Positions 52,950 through 61,971 of a DNA stretch of 64,000 nucleotides are shown here, one piece after another. Position numbers and translations under genes: made by a program. Each line of letters starts with the position of its first letter. The first letter of the stretch is position 1. Source of the stretch: a bacterium (GTDB taxonomy: Bacteria > Pseudomonadota > Alphaproteobacteria > Rickettsiales > RI-342); assembly GCA_016124905.1 (NCBI GenBank), contig WGMV01000008.1:46521-110520 (forward strand), in the 5' to 3' direction. The notes under the pieces are model-generated. The model had not been told where the DNA came from, ran no database searches, and worked only from the letters and a program-made list of their open reading frames with translations.

Positions 52950-53554
52950 AACTCGTATGGCATGTGACGGGGAAATTTCCGTGGGAACCGGCATTGCACC
53001 CGCATTTCCGCACACAGGAGTGGGACGTGACCGTCCTCGGCGGCGGCATCCGCGCCCTTGCCAGCGCCATCACCACGCCCCCCAAGGGCCTGCACGGCAT
53101 CTGCATCACCGATCCCATCGCCGCCCTCTGGCCGGATGAAGCCATTGCCGCCATCAAGCGCCTGTCCGGCTGGCTGGTGCGTGGCGGCATGCTGATGATC
53201 GCCACGCCCGATGCCGAAAGCCTTTTCGCTGCATTGGGTGATCCGCCCGTGCCGGTGAAAATTCCCAACAAGGCACACCCGATGGAACTGCTTTACGGCG
53301 AGCCGGGCATGCCGCTGCACCATGCCTACCATGCGCTTGGCCTCGGTGCGCTGCTCAAACATGCAGGACTTAAAGACATCCAGCTCTTTGTCGAGCCGCC
53401 ATTTATCTGGGCCGCAGGCACGTTCAGCCCGCTGCAAACCCAGGTCTGGAGCGATAAATATCGCGTGACCGACCCCGGTAAACCACATGTCGGCCTTGGC
53501 CTTATGCCCGATGACCTGCGCTTGGCGCCTGTAATGGTTCCAGGTTCGAAATAA
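52946..53554 (+). CDS. Hypothetical protein resembling the C-terminal half of a SAM methyltransferase
   Basis: A 202-residue protein beginning inside the ATGA overlap with the glycosyltransferase gene. The middle part AIKRLSGWLVRGGMLMIATPDAES and the later GLGALLKHAGLKDIQLFVEP resemble strands 5-7 of class I methyltransferases, but no glycine-rich SAM motif (ExGxGxG) is present in the short N-terminus (KLVWHVTGKFPWEPAL...). It could be a truncated or atypical methyltransferase-like subunit. Coupling to the glycosyltransferase suggests a shared glycan or lipid target. Confidence 0.7.
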   Translation: MKLVWHVTGKFPWEPALHPHFRTQEWDVTVLGGGIRALASAITTPPKGLHGICITDPIAALWPDEAIAAIKRLSGWLVRGGMLMIATPDAESLFAALGDPPVPVKIPNKAHPMELLYGEPGMPLHHAYHALGLGALLKHAGLKDIQLFVEPPFIWAAGTFSPLQTQVWSDKYRVTDPGKPHVGLGLMPDDLRLAPVMVPGSK

Positions 53555-53639
53555 AGCGCGAAGAAACATAAAATTCACATGCGCGAAGACCTAATCCGCA
53601 TTAGATTCCGGCACCTTAATCGAACACGGATTCCATTGC

Positions 53640-54179
53640 ATGCGACAGGCAGTATTGCTTGACCCCCTGGTAAGAAAAGCGGCCGAATACGCCAAAAAGC
53701 ACCATCAGGGCCAGACGCGCAAACACACGGGCGAGGATTATTACAGCCACTGCTGCGCCGTGGCGTTGATTGTGTCGCTGGTGACGGACGATCCCGAAGT
53801 GGTTGCCGCTGCCTATGTCCACGATTTGTGTGAGGACACGTCCATAACCCTTGCCGATCTGGAAAAGGAATTCGGCCCGCGCGTGGCCATGATCGTGGGT
53901 GCCTTGACCAAAAAGAAATGGGACGCCGCCACCCCCGTCTGCGAGCAGGACCGCCACGTCATCAACCAGCTCAAGGCCGCCAGTGCCGATGCCGCCACCA
54001 TCAAACTGGCCGACATTACGCATAACCTGCGCACCTTGCCTGCCGAAGGAAAGATCGATTACATGCTGGAAAAAGCCGGGCAGGTTGCCGTGCTTCAACA
54101 TGGGGACCCGGTGCTCGTGCAAATGGCCAACCGCACCGTGGTGCATGCCCTGGCCGATGCCCTAGGCGCCGCTGCCTGA
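53640..54179 (+). CDS. Small alarmone hydrolase-like HD protein (MESH1/SpoT-hydrolase type)
   Basis: A 179-residue stand-alone HD domain protein. Metal and catalytic positions match the (p)ppGpp hydrolase family: His37 (YYSHCCAVA), His61-Asp62 and Glu65-Asp66 (AYVHDLCEDTSI), and Asp125 in IKLADITHNLRTL. There is no synthetase, TGS or ACT domain, so it resembles MESH1-type enzymes that hydrolyse ppGpp or related nucleotides. It overlaps the 3' end of the convergent lipoprotein gene by 18 bp. NADPH is the alternative substrate shown for the MESH1 group. Confidence 0.88.
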   Translation: MRQAVLLDPLVRKAAEYAKKHHQGQTRKHTGEDYYSHCCAVALIVSLVTDDPEVVAAAYVHDLCEDTSITLADLEKEFGPRVAMIVGALTKKKWDAATPVCEQDRHVINQLKAASADAATIKLADITHNLRTLPAEGKIDYMLEKAGQVAVLQHGDPVLVQMANRTVVHALADALGAAA

Positions 54180-55007
54180 CTGGATTTCCTTGCAGCTGAT
54201 CGGCGCATGCCCATAGCGGTTCCAGGTGCTGTCCCAGCCTTCCTCATGCGTGGGGCCTTCCACCGTTACGGTCTTCACGCAATGCCCTTTGGGCAGCCGC
54301 CTCATGTAGCTGTTTAAAATGGAGGGCGGCACATTTTCATCCTGCTGGCTGACGATATGCAGCTGCGGGATGGTGGCCAGCATGCGGATGTTATCTTCCG
54401 GCGCCAGCGATTGCACCAGCGGGGATATATGATGCGCATACACCCATGCGGCAAGGTCCATAGGTGCGCCGAGTGTGCGAATCTCCGAAACTTCCGGCAT
54501 GCGGAGCGCCACCAGCGCGGCCACCACGCCGCCGCCGCCCACGCCGATAAGCTCCACGCTTTTGCTGCCGCTTTGAGCCATCATCTGACGAATCGCGTCC
54601 GCCATGCTTGCCACCACATCCACGCTGTAGCGCGCATCGTGCCAGTATTTACGGTCGCACCCGCGGTCATTGCTGCCCGAAACAAACTGGCACGGCCGTG
54701 CCAGATAGGCCACATTGCCGGATGTATCCTGCTTGGCCAGCTGCTGGGCAATGGGGTGTTCAGGGGTCGGTTCGTCGCTGTTGATGCGATAGCTGTTGGA
54801 GTTTTTGCCGTCGCCTTCAATGTAAAGCCGCAGCCGCGCACCCGGGCTGTTCATGCGCGCCCAGCCCATGATATCGAACTTTCCGGCGGAAATGGGCGTC
54901 AGGGTTAGCTCGCCGCTATCGTTGCCGTTATACGCGGGGGCGTCATCGCAGGCGGATAGCAGGGCGGCGATTAATAGCATGCGACCGGCTTTTTTCAGAC
55001 GCAGCAC
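54162..55007 (-). CDS. Lipoprotein with alpha/beta-hydrolase fold lacking the nucleophilic serine
   Basis: The start is set at GTG 55005-55007 because it gives a lipoprotein signal (MLRLKKAGRMLLIAALLSAC, Cys20 in LSAC); in-frame upstream starts at 55040 and 55097 (the latter after AGGA) are possible but leave a long leader. The 281-residue protein has the hydrolase pattern LARPCQFVSGSN...YWHDARYS, then the elbow ELIGVGGGGVVAAL where the usual GxSxG Ser is Gly157, a late Asp in HIVSQQDENVP and His in GPTHEEGW. Catalysis as an esterase is doubtful, so it may be a binding protein. It probably sits in the inner membrane (Asp after Cys). Confidence 0.75.
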   Translation of the reverse strand: MLRLKKAGRMLLIAALLSACDDAPAYNGNDSGELTLTPISAGKFDIMGWARMNSPGARLRLYIEGDGKNSNSYRINSDEPTPEHPIAQQLAKQDTSGNVAYLARPCQFVSGSNDRGCDRKYWHDARYSVDVVASMADAIRQMMAQSGSKSVELIGVGGGGVVAALVALRMPEVSEIRTLGAPMDLAAWVYAHHISPLVQSLAPEDNIRMLATIPQLHIVSQQDENVPPSILNSYMRRLPKGHCVKTVTVEGPTHEEGWDSTWNRYGHAPISCKEIQSGSGA

Positions 55008-55269
55008 ATTGATTTTTAACAAAGAAAACCTTGCCGCCATCCACCCATTGATGGTGGCGTTGTTTGGATTCCGGCATTTTCCAATACGTGTCGCCACTCC
55101 TAACCCTTTGAAACTATTTACTACATTTAGCGGCTATAACCGTCTAATGCAACAAAATACAGGGTGCGGCCCCATATGCGCACAGGTTGCAAAGGGGCCT
55201 CTACAATAAAACGAGTGGCGTTATGAAATCCTTCGGTCCCCCTTTGCAGAAGCGAAACCGCAAACCGGT

Positions 55270-56679
55270 CTATTGCTCGCGGAAGGCGCGGAACATGCTG
55301 TCCTTGATCGGCTGGAGCAGGTAGCCTATCAGCGTGCGCGATCCGGTGACGATCAGCACATCAGCGGGCATGCCGGGGTAAAGCTTGGCATCGTTCAGGG
55401 TTTTCAGTTCCTCTTCTTTCACCGTTACGCGGGCGATGTAATAGGACTGTCCGGTTTTCTCATCCGTGAAACGGTCGGGCGAAACGGTGGTCACTTCGCC
55501 CATCACCGGGTGCAGGTTGCGCGCCTTGTAGGCGCTGAGGCGCACGCGCGCGGGCAGGCCCTGATGCACCACGTCGATATCCAGCGGCGATACCTGCGCC
55601 TCGATGATCAGCCGGTCATCCTGCGGCACGATGTCCAGCACCGCTTCGCCGGGAGAAATCACACCGCCCTTGGTATGAATGCGGAGGTTGGTGACGATGC
55701 CGCCCACCGGCGCCTTGATTTGAAGGCGGTTGGAAATGTCGCTGGCGGCGTTTTTCTGCTCACCCAGCGTGCCCATTTTCACCTCGGTTTCGCGCATGTT
55801 GGAGACCACGTCGTTCATATACTGGTTCTTGGTATTGAGGATCTGGATGTTGATCTCGCTGATGTGCTGCTTGGCGCGGGCTATCTGTGCCAGATATTCC
55901 CCGCGCTGGCCCTTCAGGTCCGCCGCCTGGCGTTCCAGCGCCAGCACGCGGCTTTTCGGTGCGTTGCCGCTGGCCAGCAGCTTGCGCATGCCCACCAGTT
56001 CTTCCTCAATCAGCTGGCTCTGCCGGTTGGAAGATTGCTCCTGCGCGTGAAGGCCGGCAATCTCGTTGTTCAGCTGCGCAATCTGCTGCTGCAGCACGTC
56101 CACGCTGCCGGTCAGGGCCTTGCGGCGTGTGTCGAACAGTTTGGTCTGGCTGTTGATGGTATCCTGCACTTCGGGGCTTTTCGCCGCCTGGTCCAGCAAT
56201 TCCTGTGGGAAGTCGATCTTGTCCTTGCCGTCGCGCTCGGCAGCCAGACGTGCCGCGGCGGCCTTTTCCGCCCAGAACTGCCCTGCCACGAGCCCCAGCC
56301 GCGCATCGGCCGATGCCGGGTTCAGCTCCACCAGCACATCGCCGGCTTTCACGCTCATGCCTTCATGCACGTTGATTTTTTCAATAATGCCGCCTTCCAG
56401 ATGCTGGATGGTTTTTTTGTTGGAATCCAGCACCACCACACCTCGCGCCACAGCAGCGCTGTCAATCGGCGCGGCAATGGACCAGAGCACAAATGCACCC
56501 AGCGAAATCCCCAGCACCCAAAGCCCGAACTTCACCGTCTTCCGGCCGATCAGCTCCGCCTCGCTGAAGGCTTCGTCTCCGCCCATCGCATGCCCGAGCC
56601 TGTCGATGCCGGGCAGCAGCTTCACGCTTTTGCGCGCCAGATTATCCAGTTTGACGAGTTTGTTGTTGGAGTTGCTCAT
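55270..56679 (-). CDS. prsE: Type I secretion membrane-fusion adaptor (HlyD/PrtE family)
   Basis: A 469-residue HlyD-family protein with one membrane helix (about 52-72), the lipoyl-like half motifs GVVVLDSNKKTIQHLEGGII, KAGDVLVELN and GGIVTNLRIHTKGGVISPGE, a long coiled coil (about 150-315) and the C-terminal barrel (PGMPADVLIVTG). It bridges the inner-membrane ABC exporter and an outer-membrane TolC-like tunnel. The start at 56677-56679 overlaps the upstream ABC gene by 4 bp. No TolC or substrate gene is visible nearby. Confidence 0.92.
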   Translation of the reverse strand: MSNSNNKLVKLDNLARKSVKLLPGIDRLGHAMGGDEAFSEAELIGRKTVKFGLWVLGISLGAFVLWSIAAPIDSAAVARGVVVLDSNKKTIQHLEGGIIEKINVHEGMSVKAGDVLVELNPASADARLGLVAGQFWAEKAAAARLAAERDGKDKIDFPQELLDQAAKSPEVQDTINSQTKLFDTRRKALTGSVDVLQQQIAQLNNEIAGLHAQEQSSNRQSQLIEEELVGMRKLLASGNAPKSRVLALERQAADLKGQRGEYLAQIARAKQHISEINIQILNTKNQYMNDVVSNMRETEVKMGTLGEQKNAASDISNRLQIKAPVGGIVTNLRIHTKGGVISPGEAVLDIVPQDDRLIIEAQVSPLDIDVVHQGLPARVRLSAYKARNLHPVMGEVTTVSPDRFTDEKTGQSYYIARVTVKEEELKTLNDAKLYPGMPADVLIVTGSRTLIGYLLQPIKDSMFRAFREQ

Positions 56680-58505
56680 GCGCTCTCTCCATCTTGATCG
56701 GCGTCAGGGCCTTCGGGTGACTTAGGCTCCTGGCGTTTGAGTTTCGGGCGTGCGGAAACCTCTTCCTGCACGGCTTCCGGTTGTGGCTTGGCCGGGGTAG
56801 GGCCCAGGTAGCGCGGCAGCACCTCATCGCGGGAGCCGAAGGCCTCCACCATGCCCTGCCGCAGCATCATGATCTTGTCCAGACGCGCGATGATGGAGGG
56901 TTTATGCGCCACCACCACCAGCGTGGCGCCTTGCTCCTTGGCATATTGAATGGCGCGGATGAGCGCGAGCTCGCCATCGCCGTCCAGGTTGGAGTTCGGC
57001 TCGTCCATCACGATGAATTTCGGCATGCCGTAAAAGGCCCTTGCCAGCGCAACGCGCTGCTTCTGCCCCGGTGAAAGGGACGAAAGCCCTGCATGCACAT
57101 AGGTGTCATACCCCTGCGGGAACGTGAGGATCAGTTCATGCACGCCGGCCAGCTGTGCCGCGCGCACCACGTCGGCGTCGGTGGCATCGGGCTTCATGCG
57201 CGCGATATTGTCGCGGATGGTGCCTTCAAACATTTCCACATCCTGCGGCACATAGCCGATATAGCGTCCCGCATCCTCGCGGTTCCATTGATACATATCA
57301 ACACCGTCGAGCCGCACATGGCCGCCATGCGGCTGCCACACACCGGCGATAAGTTTGGTCAGCGTGGATTTGCCTGCCGCCGCCGGGCCGATGATGCCAA
57401 GGCTTTCGCCCGGCTTCAGCACAAAGCTCACCCCTTTGAGGATCGGCACTTCATTTCCGGCAACGCGATAGACCAGGCGATCCACCACCAGCTCGCCACG
57501 CGGGGCGGGCATAGCCATGCTGCCGCGCGGGGTGATGCCGTGGGAAAGTTCCGTATTCAGCCGTTCCCAGGCATCCTTCACCTGAATGGTCGTTTTCCAT
57601 AGCGAAATCGCGGCTTCAAACGGCCCCAGCGCGCGGCCGGAAAGGATGGAGGCAGCAATCATCGCGCCCGGGCTCAGCTGGTTATGCAGCACCAGAAACG
57701 CGCCCAGGCCTGTAATGGCGATCTGGATCATCATGCGGAAGGATTTGGAGCTGGACTGGATAATGGCCTGGCGTTGGCTGGCCAGCATCTGCGGCGTGGC
57801 GAGCTCGCGGTTTGCCTGTTGCCAGCGATGGATGATGGCGGGTGCCATGCCCATGGCTTCCACCATTTCCGCGTTGCGGTGGGCGGAATCGCTGAGGCGC
57901 AGCAGGTTATGGCTGTGGCGGGTGCTTTCCTTCACCAGATGCTCCGTGGCATGGTTGGTCAGCCATGCCAGAACAAGCAGGCAGATGCCGCCAATCAGCG
58001 TCACGCAGCCAAGCGTGATGCTGATCATGAAAATCACGATGAAGTAAATTGGCGTCCAGGGCGCATCCAGCATGGTCTGCAGGCCCGGGTTCAGCAGAAA
58101 CTGCTTGATGGAAGTCAGGTCGCGCAGGTTCTGGCTGCCCTGCGGGCTAAGCTTCTGCGCCGTTTGCGAAATGCTGTAGCTGAGGATTTCGGGCGTCAGC
58201 TTCTGGTCCACCCATTCGGCCATGCGGCTGGCAATCACCATGCGCACGGCATAGAACACGCCCATGAAAATCAGCATGGTCACGGCGATGATGGTCAGCA
58301 GGATCAGCGTGTCGATGGAATAGCTCCCCAGCACGCGGTCCATCACCTGCAGGGAGAAGAGCGGCACCACCAGCATCAGCATGTTGGTCACCAGCGAAAA
58401 GGTCATCATATGCCGGATCGGGTACCAGAACGCATCCTTCATGCGTTTCAGCAGCGGGTTGAGGGGAGTGGGCTTATGCCCCGCTGGGGGATGATTGGCG
58501 GTCAT
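56676..58505 (-). CDS. prsD: Type I secretion ABC exporter (PrtD family)
   Basis: A 609-residue ABC transporter with fused membrane domain (six helices, about 30-310) and nucleotide-binding domain: Walker A GPAAAGKST, Q-loop YVPQDVEMF, signature LSPGQKQRVALAR and Walker B FIVMDEPNSNLD. The PrtD-type layout without a C39 peptidase-like domain is typical of exporters of RTX or related proteins with uncleaved C-terminal signals. It has an extra acidic tail (KSPEGPDADQDGESA). The start ATG 58503-58505 lies 58 bp after a small membrane ORF. Confidence 0.93.
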   Translation of the reverse strand: MTANHPPAGHKPTPLNPLLKRMKDAFWYPIRHMMTFSLVTNMLMLVVPLFSLQVMDRVLGSYSIDTLILLTIIAVTMLIFMGVFYAVRMVIASRMAEWVDQKLTPEILSYSISQTAQKLSPQGSQNLRDLTSIKQFLLNPGLQTMLDAPWTPIYFIVIFMISITLGCVTLIGGICLLVLAWLTNHATEHLVKESTRHSHNLLRLSDSAHRNAEMVEAMGMAPAIIHRWQQANRELATPQMLASQRQAIIQSSSKSFRMMIQIAITGLGAFLVLHNQLSPGAMIAASILSGRALGPFEAAISLWKTTIQVKDAWERLNTELSHGITPRGSMAMPAPRGELVVDRLVYRVAGNEVPILKGVSFVLKPGESLGIIGPAAAGKSTLTKLIAGVWQPHGGHVRLDGVDMYQWNREDAGRYIGYVPQDVEMFEGTIRDNIARMKPDATDADVVRAAQLAGVHELILTFPQGYDTYVHAGLSSLSPGQKQRVALARAFYGMPKFIVMDEPNSNLDGDGELALIRAIQYAKEQGATLVVVAHKPSIIARLDKIMMLRQGMVEAFGSRDEVLPRYLGPTPAKPQPEAVQEEVSARPKLKRQEPKSPEGPDADQDGESA

Positions 58506-58562
58506 AATGGCTTTCCTGGCTATTTCGTGGGTCTAAACTGACGGCAAGAAGCTGATATAACG

Positions 58563-58673
58563 TTAATGCGCAACCCAGATTAAGGAAGCCATGACGGTAA
58601 GCCGCAATCCCAGCAAAAGCCAGAAGCGCGGGCTGCGTTTGAACCCTCCGCGCGGAATGCAGGACGGCATCAT
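58563..58673 (-). CDS. Small membrane protein ORF with a consensus ribosome binding site
   Basis: A 36-codon frame starting at ATG 58671-58673, 4 nt after a perfect AGGAGGTGA ribosome binding site. The product MMPSCIPRGGFKRSPR then FWLLLGLRLTVMASLIWVAH has a positive N-terminus and one hydrophobic helix. It lies 57 bp upstream of the type I exporter on the same strand, so it could be a leader peptide or a small subunit. No homologue is known to me; the strong Shine-Dalgarno is the main evidence. Confidence 0.45.
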   Translation of the reverse strand: MMPSCIPRGGFKRSPRFWLLLGLRLTVMASLIWVAH

Positions 58674-58771
58674 GAGTCACCTCCTATCGGTTGCGAAGCG
58701 CACTATGCACTCCAACCATGACAGCCATGTGACGGTGGGGATAATTTCCCGAAGTTGCCAATATATTTATA

Positions 58772-59911
58772 TTATTCCCGGCCAACCAGCTCAAGCCGCT
58801 CCATATCCTCAATAAAATGACGGATCACATCCTGCCCGCGCGCCGCTTCCAGCACGAACACATTGCCATCCTCGGCCGGTTTCTTGAAGCTTTCGCCTTC
58901 CTTATGCCAGCGCTTCAGCCCATCCCAGCCGAAAATCTGCGGTGTGGCGCCATTCACGCGCACCTTGGCCCACTGGCCTTCAAACAGCTCCGGGTGCAGC
59001 ATCATGCTGCTGGTGGCGGGGTCGTGGAAGGGCTGTTTCACTTCGCCATTAAAGCGCTCCACATCCCACGGCCCCACATCACCACAGAATTTCCCGGCCA
59101 TGGCCGCTTTCGGGCCAGCGCCCGCCAGGTGTTCCTCCTCCGGTTTGCCCACCGTAATGCGGTGCGTCAAATCCAGCGGCGCCAGCAACACAGGGATGCG
59201 GTGCTTCTCCGCCAGTTTGAACACGGCTTTGCTGGCATTGGGGTCGTAAAAGAAATTAAACTCCGCATGCCGCTGCCCCAGCGGAATGAACCCGCCCTTG
59301 GCGTCAAACACGGGGGAGTTGGGCTCCCGTGGGGCCTCGCGGCGGTTGAACACCCCGCCCATCATCACGATGGCCTGGATGTTCTTCAGCGCGCCCTTGT
59401 CTTGTTTATCCAGCCGCTGCAGCACCTCGGCCAGGTCGGTCAGCCCGCCGGTGCATACCAGCGTCACCGGCTTCCCGGCGGATGCCTTGAGTATGTCCAC
59501 CACCATATCCGCGCCGCCCTGCAACCGCTCCTCCGCATCCCGCTGCGCATGGCGCAGGTGGGAATCCGCCGCCGCCTTGTCGATCACCACATCGCCGAAG
59601 CCGCTCAGCCCGTGCGCGCCTGCGGAATCTTCCTGCACCTCCTTATGGCTCGGCCGCGCCGCGCCCTTCACCACGCGTACATCCTCCATCCGGCACAAGG
59701 CGCAAAGGGAGAGGGCGTTTTCATAGCTGTTATCGATGGAGCTGTTGCCCGCGCTCGGGATGATGGCTTCCAGCGTCACCCGCTCCGGATGGGCAAAAAA
59801 CTGCAGGATGGCCATCGCATCATCCTTGCCCGGGTCGCACAGCATCGCCACGCGGATCGGCCCCTCGCCGAAAATCTGTTCATGCACGTTCTTGAGCGGT
59901 GTCAGCGCCAT
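58772..59911 (-). CDS. Nucleoside hydrolase (inosine/uridine-preferring family)
   Basis: A 379-residue protein with the calcium-binding motif MLCDPGKDDAMAIL near residue 24-36 (DPGxDDA of the family). Further features are VTLEAIIPSAGNSSIDNS, LVCTGGLTDLAEVL, IVMMGGVFNR and NFFYDPNASKAVF. Such enzymes hydrolyse the N-glycosidic bond of nucleosides for salvage. The C-terminus, with SSMMLHPELFEGQWAKVRVNG, is longer than usual. It stands alone on the minus strand. Confidence 0.9.
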   Translation of the reverse strand: MALTPLKNVHEQIFGEGPIRVAMLCDPGKDDAMAILQFFAHPERVTLEAIIPSAGNSSIDNSYENALSLCALCRMEDVRVVKGAARPSHKEVQEDSAGAHGLSGFGDVVIDKAAADSHLRHAQRDAEERLQGGADMVVDILKASAGKPVTLVCTGGLTDLAEVLQRLDKQDKGALKNIQAIVMMGGVFNRREAPREPNSPVFDAKGGFIPLGQRHAEFNFFYDPNASKAVFKLAEKHRIPVLLAPLDLTHRITVGKPEEEHLAGAGPKAAMAGKFCGDVGPWDVERFNGEVKQPFHDPATSSMMLHPELFEGQWAKVRVNGATPQIFGWDGLKRWHKEGESFKKPAEDGNVFVLEAARGQDVIRHFIEDMERLELVGRE

Positions 59912-59994
59912 ACTCGTCCTCTGAATAGCTTCAGGGAGGTGGATAGCAAAACCGTGTGACAGTTAGTTGACGGATGAATAAATCCCATTGTTAA

Positions 59995-60145
59995 CGCGAC
60001 AGTACGTCGCGCTGCCCAGCCTTGAGCACGCCCATTGCGGCGGCAAGGAGGCCGCCGCAGGGAGCAAAATAAAAGGTGGAGCGAAGCGACTGGCCCATTG
60101 AGGGCCCGCCCGCTAATGCGGGCGTAGCCCTGCGCGAAGCGCAGG
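59995..60145. repeat. Cluster of four perfect short hairpins between the nucleoside hydrolase gene and ettA
   Basis: Four inverted repeats follow each other: CGCGAC/GTCGCG (59995-60011, loop AGTAC), TGCGGCGGC/GCCGCCGCA (60036-60059), CGCCCGC/GCGGGCG (60107-60124, loop TAAT) nested in GGGC/GCCC (60102-60130), and CCTGCGC/GCGCAGG (60129-60145, loop GAA). The outer arm of the third hairpin ends at 60130 and so shares two bases with the fourth. The last ends 11 bp from the ettA stop codon. This resembles a REP/BIME-type extragenic element or a compound terminator, but no T-tract follows. Confidence 0.7.
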
Positions 60146-60156
60146 TTAGGCAAAGC

Positions 60157-61839
60157 TCAGCCGTTCATCAGCTTCTTATGCCGCACCTTGCTCGGCTCAT
60201 TGTCATTGATGCCAAGCCTGCGCTTCTTGTCTTCCTCGTAATCCTGGAAGTTCCCCTCAAACCATTCCACATGCCCGTCGCCTTCATAGGCCAGAATGTG
60301 CGTGCAGATACGATCCAGGAACCAGCGATCGTGGCTGATGATCACCGCGCAGCCGGCGAAATCCAGCAGCGCTTCTTCCAGCGCGCGCAGCGTGTCCACG
60401 TCCAGGTCGTTGGTCGGCTCATCGAGCAGCAGCACGTTCACACCCGTTTTCAGCATCTTGGCCAGGTGCACGCGGTTGCGCTCCCCGCCGGAAAGCTGGC
60501 CAACTTTCTTCTGCTGGTCCGGCCCCTTGAAGTTGAAGGCCGACACATAGGCGCGGGATTTCACGTTGCCATAGCCGAAGTCGAAATCCTCCGCCCCGCC
60601 GGAAACCTCTTCCCACACCGTTTTGCCGTCACCCAGCGAATCGCGGCTCTGGTCCACATAGCCAAGCTTCACGGAAGGCCCGACCGTCAGCGTGCCGCTA
60701 TCCGGCTGTTCATTGCCAGTGATCATACGGAACAGGGTCGTCTTACCCGCGCCGTTCGGCCCGATAATGCCGACAATCCCGCCCGGCGGCAGGTTGAATT
60801 CCAAGTCCTTGATCAGCGTGCGCCCGCCAAACGCCTTGTTCAGATGCTCCGCCTTAATGACAAGATCACCCAGCTTCGGCGGCTTGGGCAGCACGATCTG
60901 CGCCTGGCCGTAGCCCGTATCCCGCTGCTTATTGAGCAATTCCTCATAGGCCTTAAGTCGCGCCTTGCTTTTGGCCTGGCGGGCTTTGGGCGATTGCTGC
61001 ACCCATTCCAATTCATGCTCCAGCTGCTTCTGGCGTGCGGCTTCGGCTTTCTCTTCCACCGCCAGGCGCTTCTGTTTCTGCTTCAGCCAGTTGGAATAAT
61101 TGCCCTCATAGGGAATGCCCTGACCACGGTCGAGTTCCAGGATCCACCCTGTCACGTTATCCAGGAAGTAACGGTCGTGGGTCACGATCATCACCGTGCC
61201 CTTGTATTCCTTCAGATAATGCTCAAGCCATGCAACGGATTCGGCATCCAAATGGTTGGTCGGCTCATCCAGCAGCAGCATGTCCGGCTGGGAGAGCAGC
61301 AGCTTGGCCAGCGCCACGCGGCGTCTCTCACCGCCGGAAAGTTTGGTCACGTCCGCATCCTTCGGCGGGCAGTTCAGCGCATCCATGGCAATGTCCACCT
61401 CGCGGTCCAGCTCCCACAGGTTGGCCGCGTCGATCTTCTCCTGCAGATCGGCCTGTTCCGCCAGCAGGGTGTTCATTTCGTCATCGCTCATTTCCTCGGC
61501 GAATTTCATCGAGATCTCATTGAACCGGTCAAGGATCTCCTTTTTCTCCTTCAATCCGTCCATGATGTTGTCGAACACGTTCTTGGCGGGGTCCAGCTGC
61601 GGCTCCTGCTGCAGGTAGCCCATCTTCACGCCCTCGGCCGCCCAGGCCTCGCCGGTAAATTCCTTGTCGATCCCCGCCATGATTTTTAAAAGCGTGGATT
61701 TACCCGCGCCATTATGCCCAAGCACGCCGATCTTCGCCCCGGGGAAGAAGGAAAGCGTGATATCCTTCAGCACCGTGCGCCCACCCGGATAGGACTTGGT
61801 CAGCCCTTTCATCACATACACATACTGGTAAGACGCCAT
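60157..61839 (-). CDS. ettA: Energy-dependent translational throttle protein EttA (ABC-F ATPase)
   Basis: Start at 61837-61839 ([13 protein letters not shown]), preceded by GAGGT 6 nt upstream; an in-frame ATG four codons earlier lacks it. The 560-residue protein has two ABC domains: Walker [10 protein letters not shown] and GPNGAGKTT, signatures [16 protein letters not shown] and [15 protein letters not shown], and Walker [12 protein letters not shown] and [11 protein letters not shown]. The linker contains [14 protein letters not shown], typical of EttA, which binds the ribosomal E site and gates entry into elongation at low energy. Confidence 0.96.
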   Translation of the reverse strand: MASYQYVYVMKGLTKSYPGGRTVLKDITLSFFPGAKIGVLGHNGAGKSTLLKIMAGIDKEFTGEAWAAEGVKMGYLQQEPQLDPAKNVFDNIMDGLKEKKEILDRFNEISMKFAEEMSDDEMNTLLAEQADLQEKIDAANLWELDREVDIAMDALNCPPKDADVTKLSGGERRRVALAKLLLSQPDMLLLDEPTNHLDAESVAWLEHYLKEYKGTVMIVTHDRYFLDNVTGWILELDRGQGIPYEGNYSNWLKQKQKRLAVEEKAEAARQKQLEHELEWVQQSPKARQAKSKARLKAYEELLNKQRDTGYGQAQIVLPKPPKLGDLVIKAEHLNKAFGGRTLIKDLEFNLPPGGIVGIIGPNGAGKTTLFRMITGNEQPDSGTLTVGPSVKLGYVDQSRDSLGDGKTVWEEVSGGAEDFDFGYGNVKSRAYVSAFNFKGPDQQKKVGQLSGGERNRVHLAKMLKTGVNVLLLDEPTNDLDVDTLRALEEALLDFAGCAVIISHDRWFLDRICTHILAYEGDGHVEWFEGNFQDYEEDKKRRLGINDNEPSKVRHKKLMNG

Positions 61840-61971
61840 GGAAAACCTCATATTTTAACGCGGAAGGGGCATATAACCCCATTGATTAACCATTGGCAAG
61901 CCCGGCAGGCGGCTTTGTAACATCATTGTCAACGGCGCATGGTAGAACGCTCCCAGATTAGAGGAATATCC

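Noticed and set aside
55223..55324. Short plus-strand frame starting MKSFGPPLQKRNRK before the HlyD stop
   Set aside because: No good ribosome binding site and most of it overlaps the end of the adaptor gene on the other strand.
58591..58815. 74-codon plus-strand frame in the gap between the exporter and the nucleoside hydrolase
   Set aside because: Only a moderate ribosome binding site, it runs into the 3' end of the nucleoside hydrolase gene, and the minus-strand 36-codon frame has a better site.
60076..61689. 537-codon plus-strand frame opposite ettA
   Set aside because: EttA has both ABC domains intact on the minus strand; the other frame is a shadow of GC-rich codons.
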